Part shown: piece after piece, positions 46,501 through 53,064 of the stretch
Layout of the letters: each line of letters opens with the position of its first letter
Numbering within the stretch: the first letter of the stretch is position 1
Source of the DNA: Clostridia bacterium
GTDB lineage: Bacteria; Bacillota; Clostridia; Christensenellales; UBA1242
DNA length: 64,000 nt
Direction of reading: 5' to 3'
Assembly (NCBI GenBank): GCA_900768545.1
Contig: CAAGDD010000003.1
Location: forward strand, 105,557-169,556
Position numbers and translations under genes: made by a program
Notes under the pieces: generated by a model
Seen by the model: only the letters and a program-made list of their open reading frames with translations
What the model was told of the DNA's origin: nothing
The model's database searches: none

Positions 46501-49500
46501 AATGGATACATCAATTATGGCTCAATCGCTTTGTCAACTATCCCAAATCAATACACTACACTTCAATTCTCGACAGAAGGTGTTGTTTCAAAAGTGAAAT
46601 ATCAAGCTTCTGTTACTGGTGTGGTTTTGACGAGAGAAGTTGATGTTACTAAGGTTGAAGATAAAAATACTAATATTGTGGCTTTTATTGCGGACTTGCC
46701 AAAAGTTGTAGATGTATGGACTGTTGAAAGTCAACCTGCTGACATTTCAAATGTAAATGCAAACTTGAAAAATGACAAAGGTTTGAAAACAAATATTACA
46801 ACAGCAGACTTGAAAAAGATTAGCGGAGTTCAAGTTTCAATTAAACTTGCGATCAGTAAAACTGAAGACTTGAGTAATGCAAAAACCTTCTATGTAGAGT
46901 GTGTTGGAAATTCAAATGACTCAAAATTGACGCTTGTTCCTACTTATGAAATTTCTGACTCGGCTTCATATCCTACTTATTATACAGACGATGCAAACAA
47001 GGCGGATTATTCAGGAAATATTAAGGGATTGAACACTTATTTGTTTAAAGGAGTTTCTCACCTTGACAAAAATGTTGTTGAAGACAAAAAACTCGGCACA
47101 AGCCTTACAAACACGATGAAAATTTCAAAAATTGAGTTCTGGTATAACGACGAGTGCATAGGAAAACAAGAAGCGTCAAAAGACATTGTTTCAACATTGA
47201 GATCGATATCTGGTGAACAAGCACAAACATATATGTATTACAACTCAAAGAAAGGCACATTCTTTACTGGAAAAGCTTATTCAACCGCCAACAATTTCAC
47301 AATTCCAAATATGGAAAGTTATTATTACGGCACTGGCTCTCAAATCGACAATGTTCAAATGAAAGTAACTTTGTATGACAATAATGGCACTCCTGACCAA
47401 ACAGCCGACGATACCTCTTGTGAAATGATCCAAATTGTATCAATTTCAAAAGATCCAAAGAAATTGTTTAAAGAAACCATTGTTGACAACAAAGCTCCAG
47501 AGAAAAACGGCAACATTAGCGGCGTAACGACAATTTATGACGACAACTTGGTTGTTGAACTTGCTCCAAACAGCTCGACAACATTTGTCATCGATGACAA
47601 TGAAAACGGCAAGACCCAACTCGTTTTGAATGCCGACGGAAATTATGTTTCAATTGGCACACAAAACGCCAAAGGAGAAATCACAATGTCGAATGCAAAA
47701 AATGTTATCACATTGTCAAACGACAGAAATTACTCTGTAAGAAAATATGTAAGCATTTCTGAAAACATCGAAAATGCAAGATTTAAAAATGGTAGCACAT
47801 ATTATGACTGGCTCAACGGAAATAGAAACTTCAGTTTGTATGTGACTGAAAAAGTTGGAGATGTTTCGATCAAGTATAAAGGTAGGGAAATTACACTTTC
47901 TGAAGTTAAATCAGAAACCTTGATTGGTTATACTTCTTCAAGCGTAACAACTCTTGAAACAGTAGACACATTAAAACTTGTTCAACACATCAATGATGTT
48001 GAAGAATTGAATTCAAACAAACAAAAGACCGAAATCTTGTATTTCTTGTATAACGAAAATTCAAAAGTATATAGAAATGTTCAAGAATTTAAAGTTGTTC
48101 CGCAATACACACAAGCGTCATCTGTTTATGAAGGTCAAACAAATCTTGTTATGGTCAATGACTATATTACAGTGACAAAAGGCACTTCAAAATATTACAT
48201 TCTTCCAAACGCACAATCTCACACATCTAATGGTTCAAATGACTACTCTTGGACAGATCGTATCACGCTTTCTGGCGCGGGCAACAGCATTTTGAGTGCA
48301 GAAAACGCTTATAAGTTTGTCTTCAAGCGTGGCTCATCGGGAACATCATCAACCTTTGACGAAAACGGAACTATTACCACAAAAGAAGACTTTGGCATAA
48401 CATCTCACTATATTATGCTTGAACTTTATATCAAAGTTTCTGGCTTTGATGGAAACTTCGAAACAGAAGCGATAGATTCGAGAGTTTCTCTTGGCACATT
48501 CGAAATCCGCTTGTCACCAACACAATATGGAAATAACTCAACATCTTCGAAAGGTGCTTATAGCTACAGCGGCAACGCAACAAAAAACAAAAACTTGATC
48601 GTTATCAAAGACGGCTGGACAGCTGACCGTGCTCTTGGCTCAGTGATCAATATCGGGGAAACGAAAGGCACTTACACCTTTGCAGCAAACGAAACAATCG
48701 ATTTTGCCAAGTTGTTTGAAGATCAAAATCTTGTTCAAACAAACAAAAATTATCACCTTGTAAGTTACACAAACGCAAATGTGACAACCGAACTTGTTGA
48801 TTCAAACTTGAATTCTTATTCGTTCTCGAAAGCAGGCAAATATGAATGCTCGTTTGTAGCAACAGGAAGAAACGACGGCGATAGCATGGTGTTTGTGGGC
48901 TTTAAAGCAACAATCATCATCAGCGACTCTTCGACCGAAGCTGAAGAAAAAGATATCTTGCTTGCCACAGGTGAAGCTAAAACAATAGGCTTGAATGGCG
49001 AAAAAGTTTACTATGTTGGAGAAAACAACAAAGCACTCTCATCTTTTGAAGAAAAAATGACAAAAGACTCAAAAGAAGTTGTTGTTTCAAGCTTTAAAGA
49101 TAATCAACAATCATTCAATGTAGCCGGCATTTATTCAAAAGATTATATTGCAATAAATGATGGTGTAATCAAAAAATACAACTACAATTTCTATGTAACA
49201 AGCGGCGAAGAAACACACTCTGTGGCTATCCGCCCAAGAACAACCTTCTATTTGTCACAATTATTTGACAAAGCAGTTGTTTACAAAGTGTCAAACTCCG
49301 ACAAAGCTCTTTCGAAGTTTGAAAGAGTTACAGCCGAAATGTTTGAACTTGCCGACAACACAAGCATAACAAACAAATATTTTGTTCGCTATGATGATGA
49401 CAATATGATTTTGGCGACAGTTACTTTCTTTGTTATTCCAGAAAAGGAAACAACTCTCAAATCAAATCTTTGCTACAATGAAAACTTTAAAGGCTTGTCG

Positions 49501-50616
49501 CAAGAACAAATTTCAAACGAAGCGCTCAAACTTATCAAAGCAAATCTCGAAGACGACACTCTTATAGAAGACAATATCAGCGAGTTTGTTTTGGATAGCG
49601 ATATGAGCAAGACCGGCGTTTTGCAAGGTCTTTACGACGAAAATGTTTTGGGATATGTAGTTTTTGATATCAAGTCAAACGACAACCCAAACAGTCTTGG
49701 ATTGTATGAAGTTTCTGACCAAGGATATGTTTTGACAAAAGATTTGACACCTGCTCAAAACAAAACATATTACACAAAGGGTGTGGAAACAAATACATTT
49801 AGCAGATATTATATTGTTCCAAAATATGTTGACGGAAAACTTGCAAGTGTCAATAGATTTAAGATTGATTTTGTAAGTTACAAAAAAGCAATCGATGTTA
49901 CAATAAATATCACTCCAAACGCAGCATTTGATTTGACAAGTTTGGATTCTTATGTTCGTGCTTTGGTTGGATTCGATCCAAACAGTGCGATCTTGGCATA
50001 TTATTATGACGCAACGACTCGAAACGCAGTTTCGACAGTTGATTTGAGTTTTACAAATGGTGACGAAGTAAAAGCAAATTATCTAGTTCAAATTGCAGAC
50101 ACTTACTATTTGTTTAACATAAATTTTGTCAACACAGACACAATCACTGATTTGCAAACAATCTCATCTAGTTATGCAGATATCACAAAAGTGTTAAATT
50201 CAAACGCAGCATTCACTTCGGGTTTTGGAAAAGCATTGACTTGTTCTGACACAGTTTGGACAAATGTTCCAAATATCACAACCCCAGTGACGGACAAAGA
50301 ATATCAAGTTTATGTTTTGAGCGAAGTTAACGGAAAATATCAAATCTCAAGATTTAAATTTACACTTAAAACAATTTTGACAGCAAAGTCAATCACTTTG
50401 AAAGTCGCTACGGCTGGCAATCACAATGTTTCGGAATTTGACGAACAAGTTGTCAAGGCTTGCACAGGGGAAAGCACGAGCGCAAAGGTTACTTGGAGAA
50501 ATGTTGGCACTTACAATTTGGTCAAAGTTGTTAGCGTTGATTATTCAACAAGTGCAACATATTGCATTTTGGTTGGCGACGAATTTTTCAGCGTAACTGT
50601 TGGATTTACGCACTAA
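37516..50616 (+). CDS. Giant membrane-anchored surface protein, 4366 residues
   Basis: One uninterrupted 13.1 kb reading frame. A single hydrophobic segment at about residues 8-33 (LWKVILLVISGLIGVAGVTVLSVYL), with Lys before it, acts as uncleaved signal anchor or signal peptide. The rest is beta-rich, threonine- and asparagine-rich and resembles tandem Ig-like or cadherin-like modules of low mutual identity. Four short segments share a GKxYY(T) pattern (annotated separately). There is no LPXTG motif, no C-terminal membrane anchor and no choline- or S-layer-binding domain that I recognise; it ends EFFSVTVGFTH. An adhesin or cell-cell contact role is likely from architecture only. The frame is clean, so it is not decaying. 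Confidence 0.85.
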   Translation: MKKVLSLWKVILLVISGLIGVAGVTVLSVYLTGGFDEKPVPPEDLAVEKVVDGQGFYNEDLGRFEVSSDFKLTISTTTENVNQKTITLSLPDGHIENRMIENDVLIIPQTVTLGTAFDVKLKTSFNAYTNQDWINGGLTTITAKSENILLESIDIKVAVDVPVYRIDAEILNASTEKTSTALRQQVVVGSTFEIETNFIPQNSKYLYCDQTRVKKVFYDPYVSAECISYNFTTGKFEAKKKTTTSTNYIDVKTFANSYYQELILGQINATNSELLSSRVLQKFAELEAQGTRAYVSKRIYVDVLDVSVNNVSIEKDGKNLNQGYVDKVYRLSTNSATFDDKLGLSIKDSASNELSQLYGKVGIKLPKAVTGQANLDIWGGRYVVVTQTATGYTINETNDLTGVNLDSDLISVYVLPDSSPSSSNDYFWNFVADEKLSKTLELNYFFEDEGKLKNFFDFDSTLYYNNKKIFEKNADGWIYFDTTRICEYVEGQKFVVNADDSVSYGEIEVLTKLGDNYYCNAGSIKVCAYYQSATFEQRSAEPTFTYSADVYENEKNPSWGNANRVIDDMVISYDEQGNLRESSYDFASELLPISSDNVYQTVRYFLYIDKAMQDGPDVENGDLTKLFRCAPGVEYEGLNITFASPKNEGIFTLFELESTTITAIQSYSGTVHLVVATVKTTPTKDYPNGVVRRENGKYIIDKVSSARNITVESVLSISKMNPTFVIDDKDCYLKDEELYISSVNKNELYQSKDVLQFKLELQTTDAANDIAKVQNYFNSQKLRVVCVDENGDEPVTPYIVLKETPTYDETASSTGLLVFNATFEIQESAFLPNGDGKIDTNGVKLSFKLIYNDGKNSFEKTLTRDGDGRTDFKVYYAQPAYYEFAKSTNFDGNGTFVVNNKSDFSITLKKSDNTQADLTGETKDEKLGTLNDYLTIKIKDQFGREIKNSDVYGVLIEENGGKYLGLNEDGSKIVSFASTQGKTVSTTINIYVINKQKQADEKYCYGINGEKIRTAAIAFDITSEGVQSIEKLADNFIPKTSYGNDEYTTNGDEVGSVTLSTYVTNDDVIDLSKLLKVKLSDGDIGADKYSYYLDENAFSAMSDTTKRDLGKMINFTSGAVTYGTGDTLVELAQASGKTINSIKILNPFKQDQELRFVVKDANDIFVINVKIVLKSDLKITPQFLSYSQGKAGKYLVTEGNADAVFGATSFKLEDYLQLSSVYRNVTYTWDIIKNITDNAANNGILVVNNELVSLKTIDDFVYLITSDVHSCQKADVTIRLVDSTFACSVDFSLYINPNYVAVQTTNVIDLTKIDTTNNLTQYFNIYRATEYLDGSATVQNLPLSYENVSSETKFLKIVGTTISVEDAQINFNIGETKQQSFVLKYGDGEGSEYFSCAIVNGDKITLPQKESESESAYQTYYNFDVEFGGTDGLSSLANLITRDGTTEKVKTVIYNGVEYVVLFGGGQKYTFGTGVSLDANSITGGLINQTAGGFSIKQAPTFIDVKGYADKTEENKFTLIKTIISGGSLKLNIPVKALISQVGENFVYYSENGDQKYKNIDLSILLSDQNVLEENDIFQLLAAGNTYEILNNEAGGAALIEGFCYNDDVIPEVMFKLDIVGSSLENLATLENKDLKKTDFSTKTTKLIINPLEKNKVAYIVLKCEISFGTAIQKFVYYYRIKVVGNFENEGVTYPYGSDAEYLDKDFSDYEEITIGEKTAMGYKLDLTKGLTEENSRFRDDQNVFRFGRLLDGDGKEIQGLYSGYNIISVENEDGEILYDDWGKHFVYDQTLFAGNGKLNIILIDPNEKLTIKFLKSYADVETNAAYVGGEQLYVLKFNQGSNYKSSIQVNDGTKIVKSDNIYTINDLIAGGGEIKIATTLSIGTDTTSVPVDDYNVYFRNYQNAIKTDAYQSQGLDGNLIDTHYVFENKTLRFTLNDNVSEDQTFEIYFYTNEKVAFKIIVKVSGFVEATFDSQTEYVGGDTYNFSTKASFAKTTDKEIVEGKEYFTNVGGVYTKVDAPKVEEIATYYEKIYDHGIFEKIGFKTGYGTGKQITGVEISSVESFVLTKDTTRVEGKKYYRKNYETFVSDENDQYKPENPSGAGYYEEALGRYVQITRASDNIGGTIKFAQLVEDLTFGFKAKITIKQNVEEYTYIFSFTLNVKKSFDNKKTISVDRGGEYYVLTNDENLKDNKIYYTLTNGDYVEIEKSKLDQSQIKNYFEKKTGGTIAGKEISFDLASFKDKFDQNYAYDTNSFYYRFKEAVSANDSLSVDRQTYSIKTSDVASETRQTKSVVVEYVNADGLVLHSFAVNYNYNVVPNVRIDTNYPNPSDDEVLDEQHKVEHIATTNDGKGTQNFFGTSAIFNSENRIVVRNAANGEIIDGGFEAYVSGISNAIIRQYEEESTILKTIDSNSKDTERTLLLGSSVYTSFVLENSSTDGTVTISISINGVTVVYKVAIVRTSVLTVKQNAPNYISNSETVYAEDLAGYVDQKLFAENRIISFVTNAKATAGTYYVKATATNGAVKIKEFAVENVGESSNCDLGEDLFGYTFEGVYKDEKCTESAADLFDEVVLTSRIVVRYYDGRKIAAADLYENTLLCPQDNENQKFKASEFAEIDQSYLGVEKTFNIKYKLNKTEYDLNSIYTIKLALEMEVGGHADKESGYTTVEIDAGNEYKLLNLKGFDIKNERINQSYTQEMLKNSKGTVGLEIYGIGIAIKESNTDELQDVANTIHNNLKTSGDGQTNDINKIIYSKGLTPVADKELNNDGFISSAEYAYARITAPLSDQTADAYDYTIKANGASNDGNYVMMRLTYSVNVAGKVIQRQHNLLFKIMPNSTINFKTGSDDLSGIAGETYVESNRSYQSNKVAPYKFKIQQSTSAEQVDVDLEKVVTANMYNQTTNTILNFFKDQKWNTNGTENKFAYADGKFSFDIFNMGKRSYKVTAENDYGYVVEINFEAEAEVVPTVTLSNTVLAEGKTIAFGTEMFEVNIPKDTNGYINYGSIALSTIPNQYTTLQFSTEGVVSKVKYQASVTGVVLTREVDVTKVEDKNTNIVAFIADLPKVVDVWTVESQPADISNVNANLKNDKGLKTNITTADLKKISGVQVSIKLAISKTEDLSNAKTFYVECVGNSNDSKLTLVPTYEISDSASYPTYYTDDANKADYSGNIKGLNTYLFKGVSHLDKNVVEDKKLGTSLTNTMKISKIEFWYNDECIGKQEASKDIVSTLRSISGEQAQTYMYYNSKKGTFFTGKAYSTANNFTIPNMESYYYGTGSQIDNVQMKVTLYDNNGTPDQTADDTSCEMIQIVSISKDPKKLFKETIVDNKAPEKNGNISGVTTIYDDNLVVELAPNSSTTFVIDDNENGKTQLVLNADGNYVSIGTQNAKGEITMSNAKNVITLSNDRNYSVRKYVSISENIENARFKNGSTYYDWLNGNRNFSLYVTEKVGDVSIKYKGREITLSEVKSETLIGYTSSSVTTLETVDTLKLVQHINDVEELNSNKQKTEILYFLYNENSKVYRNVQEFKVVPQYTQASSVYEGQTNLVMVNDYITVTKGTSKYYILPNAQSHTSNGSNDYSWTDRITLSGAGNSILSAENAYKFVFKRGSSGTSSTFDENGTITTKEDFGITSHYIMLELYIKVSGFDGNFETEAIDSRVSLGTFEIRLSPTQYGNNSTSSKGAYSYSGNATKNKNLIVIKDGWTADRALGSVINIGETKGTYTFAANETIDFAKLFEDQNLVQTNKNYHLVSYTNANVTTELVDSNLNSYSFSKAGKYECSFVATGRNDGDSMVFVGFKATIIISDSSTEAEEKDILLATGEAKTIGLNGEKVYYVGENNKALSSFEEKMTKDSKEVVVSSFKDNQQSFNVAGIYSKDYIAINDGVIKKYNYNFYVTSGEETHSVAIRPRTTFYLSQLFDKAVVYKVSNSDKALSKFERVTAEMFELADNTSITNKYFVRYDDDNMILATVTFFVIPEKETTLKSNLCYNENFKGLSQEQISNEALKLIKANLEDDTLIEDNISEFVLDSDMSKTGVLQGLYDENVLGYVVFDIKSNDNPNSLGLYEVSDQGYVLTKDLTPAQNKTYYTKGVETNTFSRYYIVPKYVDGKLASVNRFKIDFVSYKKAIDVTINITPNAAFDLTSLDSYVRALVGFDPNSAILAYYYDATTRNAVSTVDLSFTNGDEVKANYLVQIADTYYLFNINFVNTDTITDLQTISSSYADITKVLNSNAAFTSGFGKALTCSDTVWTNVPNITTPVTDKEYQVYVLSEVNGKYQISRFKFTLKTILTAKSITLKVATAGNHNVSEFDEQVVKACTGESTSAKVTWRNVGTYNLVKVVSVDYSTSATYCILVGDEFFSVTVGFTH
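43486..44190 (+). repeat. Cluster of three GKxYYT-type repeats in the giant protein
   Basis: At protein positions near 1993-2034, 2064-2110 and 2172-2220 the same pattern recurs: a strand, then (K/T)xDxxxxxGKxYY/F(T), an exposed stretch with a (Y)VxI/V strand, then a closing YY/YFE(K). For example KEIVEGKEYFTNVGGVYTKV, TRVEGKKYYRKNYETFVSD and NLKDNKIYYTLTNGDYVEIE. A fourth copy is near residues 4065-4100 (49716-49830; TPAQNKTYYTKG). Such short modules recur in gut-bacterial and phage structural proteins. Confidence 0.6.
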
Positions 50617-50686
50617 ACTGGGACAAACGAAACAGAGAGAATTGAATTCTCATATTAAAAAATAAACACACTTAAAAGGAGTCAAG

Positions 50687-52135
50687 ATGGACGCTTGGTT
50701 TTGGGTTTTTATCTCATATATTGTTTTAAATACCCTATTGCTGCTTGCGATGATCTTTTTGGAAAGAAGAAAGTTGTCAAGCGTGATAAGCTGGCTGACA
50801 ATCTTGACTTTTTTGCCGGGTGTGGGGTTTATTATCTATTTGATTTTTGGAAGTGGACTGTCGTGGCGAGTTAAAAAATTAATTCGAAAGCACAAACTTT
50901 ATACAGTCGAATATGACGAGTCACTTCAAAGTGCATTTTCAATTTCTCAAACCGCAAAGAAAAATCTTTTGCAAGACGAAAGCACAATCAAGTGTTGTTA
51001 CAATTATGGCAGCCCCTTGTGCCCAAACAACAAGATAAATTTTCTCACTTCTGGGCAAATTGCGATCGAAAATATCTTGAGAGATATCGAAAGCGCAAAA
51101 GAAAGCATAAATGTCGAATATTACATTTTTGCAAACGATAAGGTCGGCCAAAAGGTGATGAACGCGCTTATCAAAAAAGCGAAAGAAGGAGTCAAAGTCA
51201 AACTTATTTATGACTCAATCGGCAGTTTGAAAGCCCCTCGTCGATTTTTTAGAAAACTCAAAAAAGCGGGTGGCGGCGTGGCAGAGTTCTTTCCACCATT
51301 TATGCACATTCGTCTTGTGAATATGAAGTTGAATTATCGAAATCACCGAAAGATCATCGTCATCGACGGCAGAATCGGTTACACTGGCGGCGTCAATATT
51401 CGCGATGACCACATGGGACTCAAGAAAAAAGTTTCACCTTGGCGCGACACACATCTTCGCATTGAAGGCACGGGAGTTTATGCCCTTCAAAACATTTTCT
51501 TAAACGATTGGCGTTATGTCAAAAACGAAAATCTCGACACAAAAGATTATGTTGCAGCCGGATATTTCCCAAAACTTGAAAAGAAAGATGATGCTTTTGT
51601 TCAAGTTTTGGCGTCGGGCCCGGATAGTAATGTTCAAACGATCAAAGAAGTTTATGTAAAACTTATCACAAACGCCAAAAGCGAAATTTGCATTCAAACG
51701 CCATATTTTATTCCAGACGAAACATTTATGGCGGCACTTCGAATTGCTCTTGCCAGTGGCGTGAAAGTAAAAATAATGGTGCCATACAAACCTGATTACA
51801 AGTTTGTTTATTGGGCGACACTTTCATATCTCAAAGATATGGCAGATCTTGGCGCAAACATTTATTTTTATGACGGATTTGTTCACGCGAAGACTTTGAT
51901 GATTGACGACAACAAAATTTCGGTCGGCACTTGCAATATCGACAATCGCTCGTTTGGTCTTAATTTTGAAGACACAGTTTTGATATATGACAAAGAATGT
52001 GTCGAAGATTATCGTGAGATTTTTAAACAAGACTTAAACAACTGCGTCGAAGTCGATAGCAATTATTTTAAAAAGAAAAAGAGTCTAAACAAATTTGCAC
52101 AAGCATTTTTTAGACTGTTTTCAGCAATTTTTTAA
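50687..52135 (+). CDS. cls: Cardiolipin synthase
   Basis: Membrane phospholipase D-superfamily enzyme of 482 residues that condenses two phosphatidylglycerols to cardiolipin. Two N-terminal membrane helices (about 3-25 and 34-55) are followed by two HKD motifs: NHRKIIVIDG with GGVNI downstream, and HAKTLMIDD with SVGTCNIDNRSF downstream. AAAGGAG supports the start. Length matches the family. Confidence 0.96.
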   Translation: MDAWFWVFISYIVLNTLLLLAMIFLERRKLSSVISWLTILTFLPGVGFIIYLIFGSGLSWRVKKLIRKHKLYTVEYDESLQSAFSISQTAKKNLLQDESTIKCCYNYGSPLCPNNKINFLTSGQIAIENILRDIESAKESINVEYYIFANDKVGQKVMNALIKKAKEGVKVKLIYDSIGSLKAPRRFFRKLKKAGGGVAEFFPPFMHIRLVNMKLNYRNHRKIIVIDGRIGYTGGVNIRDDHMGLKKKVSPWRDTHLRIEGTGVYALQNIFLNDWRYVKNENLDTKDYVAAGYFPKLEKKDDAFVQVLASGPDSNVQTIKEVYVKLITNAKSEICIQTPYFIPDETFMAALRIALASGVKVKIMVPYKPDYKFVYWATLSYLKDMADLGANIYFYDGFVHAKTLMIDDNKISVGTCNIDNRSFGLNFEDTVLIYDKECVEDYREIFKQDLNNCVEVDSNYFKKKKSLNKFAQAFFRLFSAIF

Positions 52136-52157
52136 CACCTTTTTAGGTGTTTTTTTA
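52134..52157 (+). terminator. Terminator of cls
   Basis: AACACCT / AGGTGTT hairpin with T run at the stop codon. Confidence 0.85.
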
Positions 52158-52286
52158 TTAAAAAACAAAAACTGAGTTTCGAAATTTTTTTTAAAAATGT
52201 AGAATTTCCAATTAAATTATGTTATAATATCTTTAGAGTGAAAATCTCAACAAAAACTGACCAAAATTTTACTTTAAGGAGATTTT

Positions 52287-53030
52287 ATGAGCGAAAAAAT
52301 AGTTTTAAAAAACAAAGAACAACTCGAAAAATGTTTAAAAGTTTTGATTGACGACTTAAATCAAGTCGATGAGTTTATTATCTGCGCTCATCAAGTAAAC
52401 AATCATAGAGACGCAGTCGCTGATAGCGATCCAATGTTGAAATTGGACTCGATTTTGAAAAGTGGGCTTTATGCGTCGCGTTATGGCTCGATTGACGGCA
52501 CTGTTCGCAGAATGGGCTCGAGCAAGGATAAGAGCGTTGTCAAAAATGTTGCTGATTACAACTATCACGTGTCAGAAAACAGCAAAACTTTTCCAACGGT
52601 CATTCTCGCTTTGCCAAGATTTATTGATGTTGACGGACAAAAGGTTGAGTATGCGTCGTCGGACTATATTATGAATGACGAAACTGGGAAGAAGAAGCTT
52701 CGAGATATGCTTGAAACAAAAAAATCTCGAAACAGATCTCCTGACAATCAACACACAGCAAAGTGCTGGGCAGATGTTTTGAAAGGCTTTAAAGATTTTC
52801 ATGTAAACGACTCATTGTGCGCTTTTTATCAAGAAGAAGACAGCGGAAATTATGTTTTGATTTTGCCAAATGTTCATTGGGCTTATAAGCCAACTCAAGA
52901 GTATAAAGATTATAAACAGCGTATCGCAAACAAGATCAAATGTTATGACAAAAGCCTTGAAGATGCGATCGTTCGCGAAGAAAACAAACGCTATGATTAT
53001 ATAAACTCTCTCTATGACGACTTTGATTAA
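52287..53030 (+). CDS. Unknown protein, possible ADP-ribosyltransferase-like fold
   Basis: 247 residues, soluble. The segment SDPMLKLDSILKSGLYASRYGSIDGT resembles the 'LxxILxxGL' start of DarT/KptA-like ADP-ribosyltransferase folds, but the required catalytic residues cannot be confirmed, so this is only a hint. Charged C-terminus (KSLEDAIVREENKRYDYINSLYDDFD). AAGGAG sets the start and a TGTTATAAT extended -10 ends at 52228. Monocistronic. Confidence 0.55.
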   Translation: MSEKIVLKNKEQLEKCLKVLIDDLNQVDEFIICAHQVNNHRDAVADSDPMLKLDSILKSGLYASRYGSIDGTVRRMGSSKDKSVVKNVADYNYHVSENSKTFPTVILALPRFIDVDGQKVEYASSDYIMNDETGKKKLRDMLETKKSRNRSPDNQHTAKCWADVLKGFKDFHVNDSLCAFYQEEDSGNYVLILPNVHWAYKPTQEYKDYKQRIANKIKCYDKSLEDAIVREENKRYDYINSLYDDFD

Positions 53031-53032
53031 AC

Positions 53033-53064
53033 AAAAAAAAGAAGACATTTTTGTCTTCTTTTTT
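53033..53064. terminator. Bidirectional terminator
   Basis: GAAGACA / TGTCTTC stem flanked by A and T runs between convergent genes; overlaps the stop codon of the minus-strand gene. Confidence 0.85.

Noticed and set aside
52356..52802. Antitoxin partner for the ART-like gene
   Set aside because: The overlapping frames on both strands lack ribosome binding sites and look like shadows.
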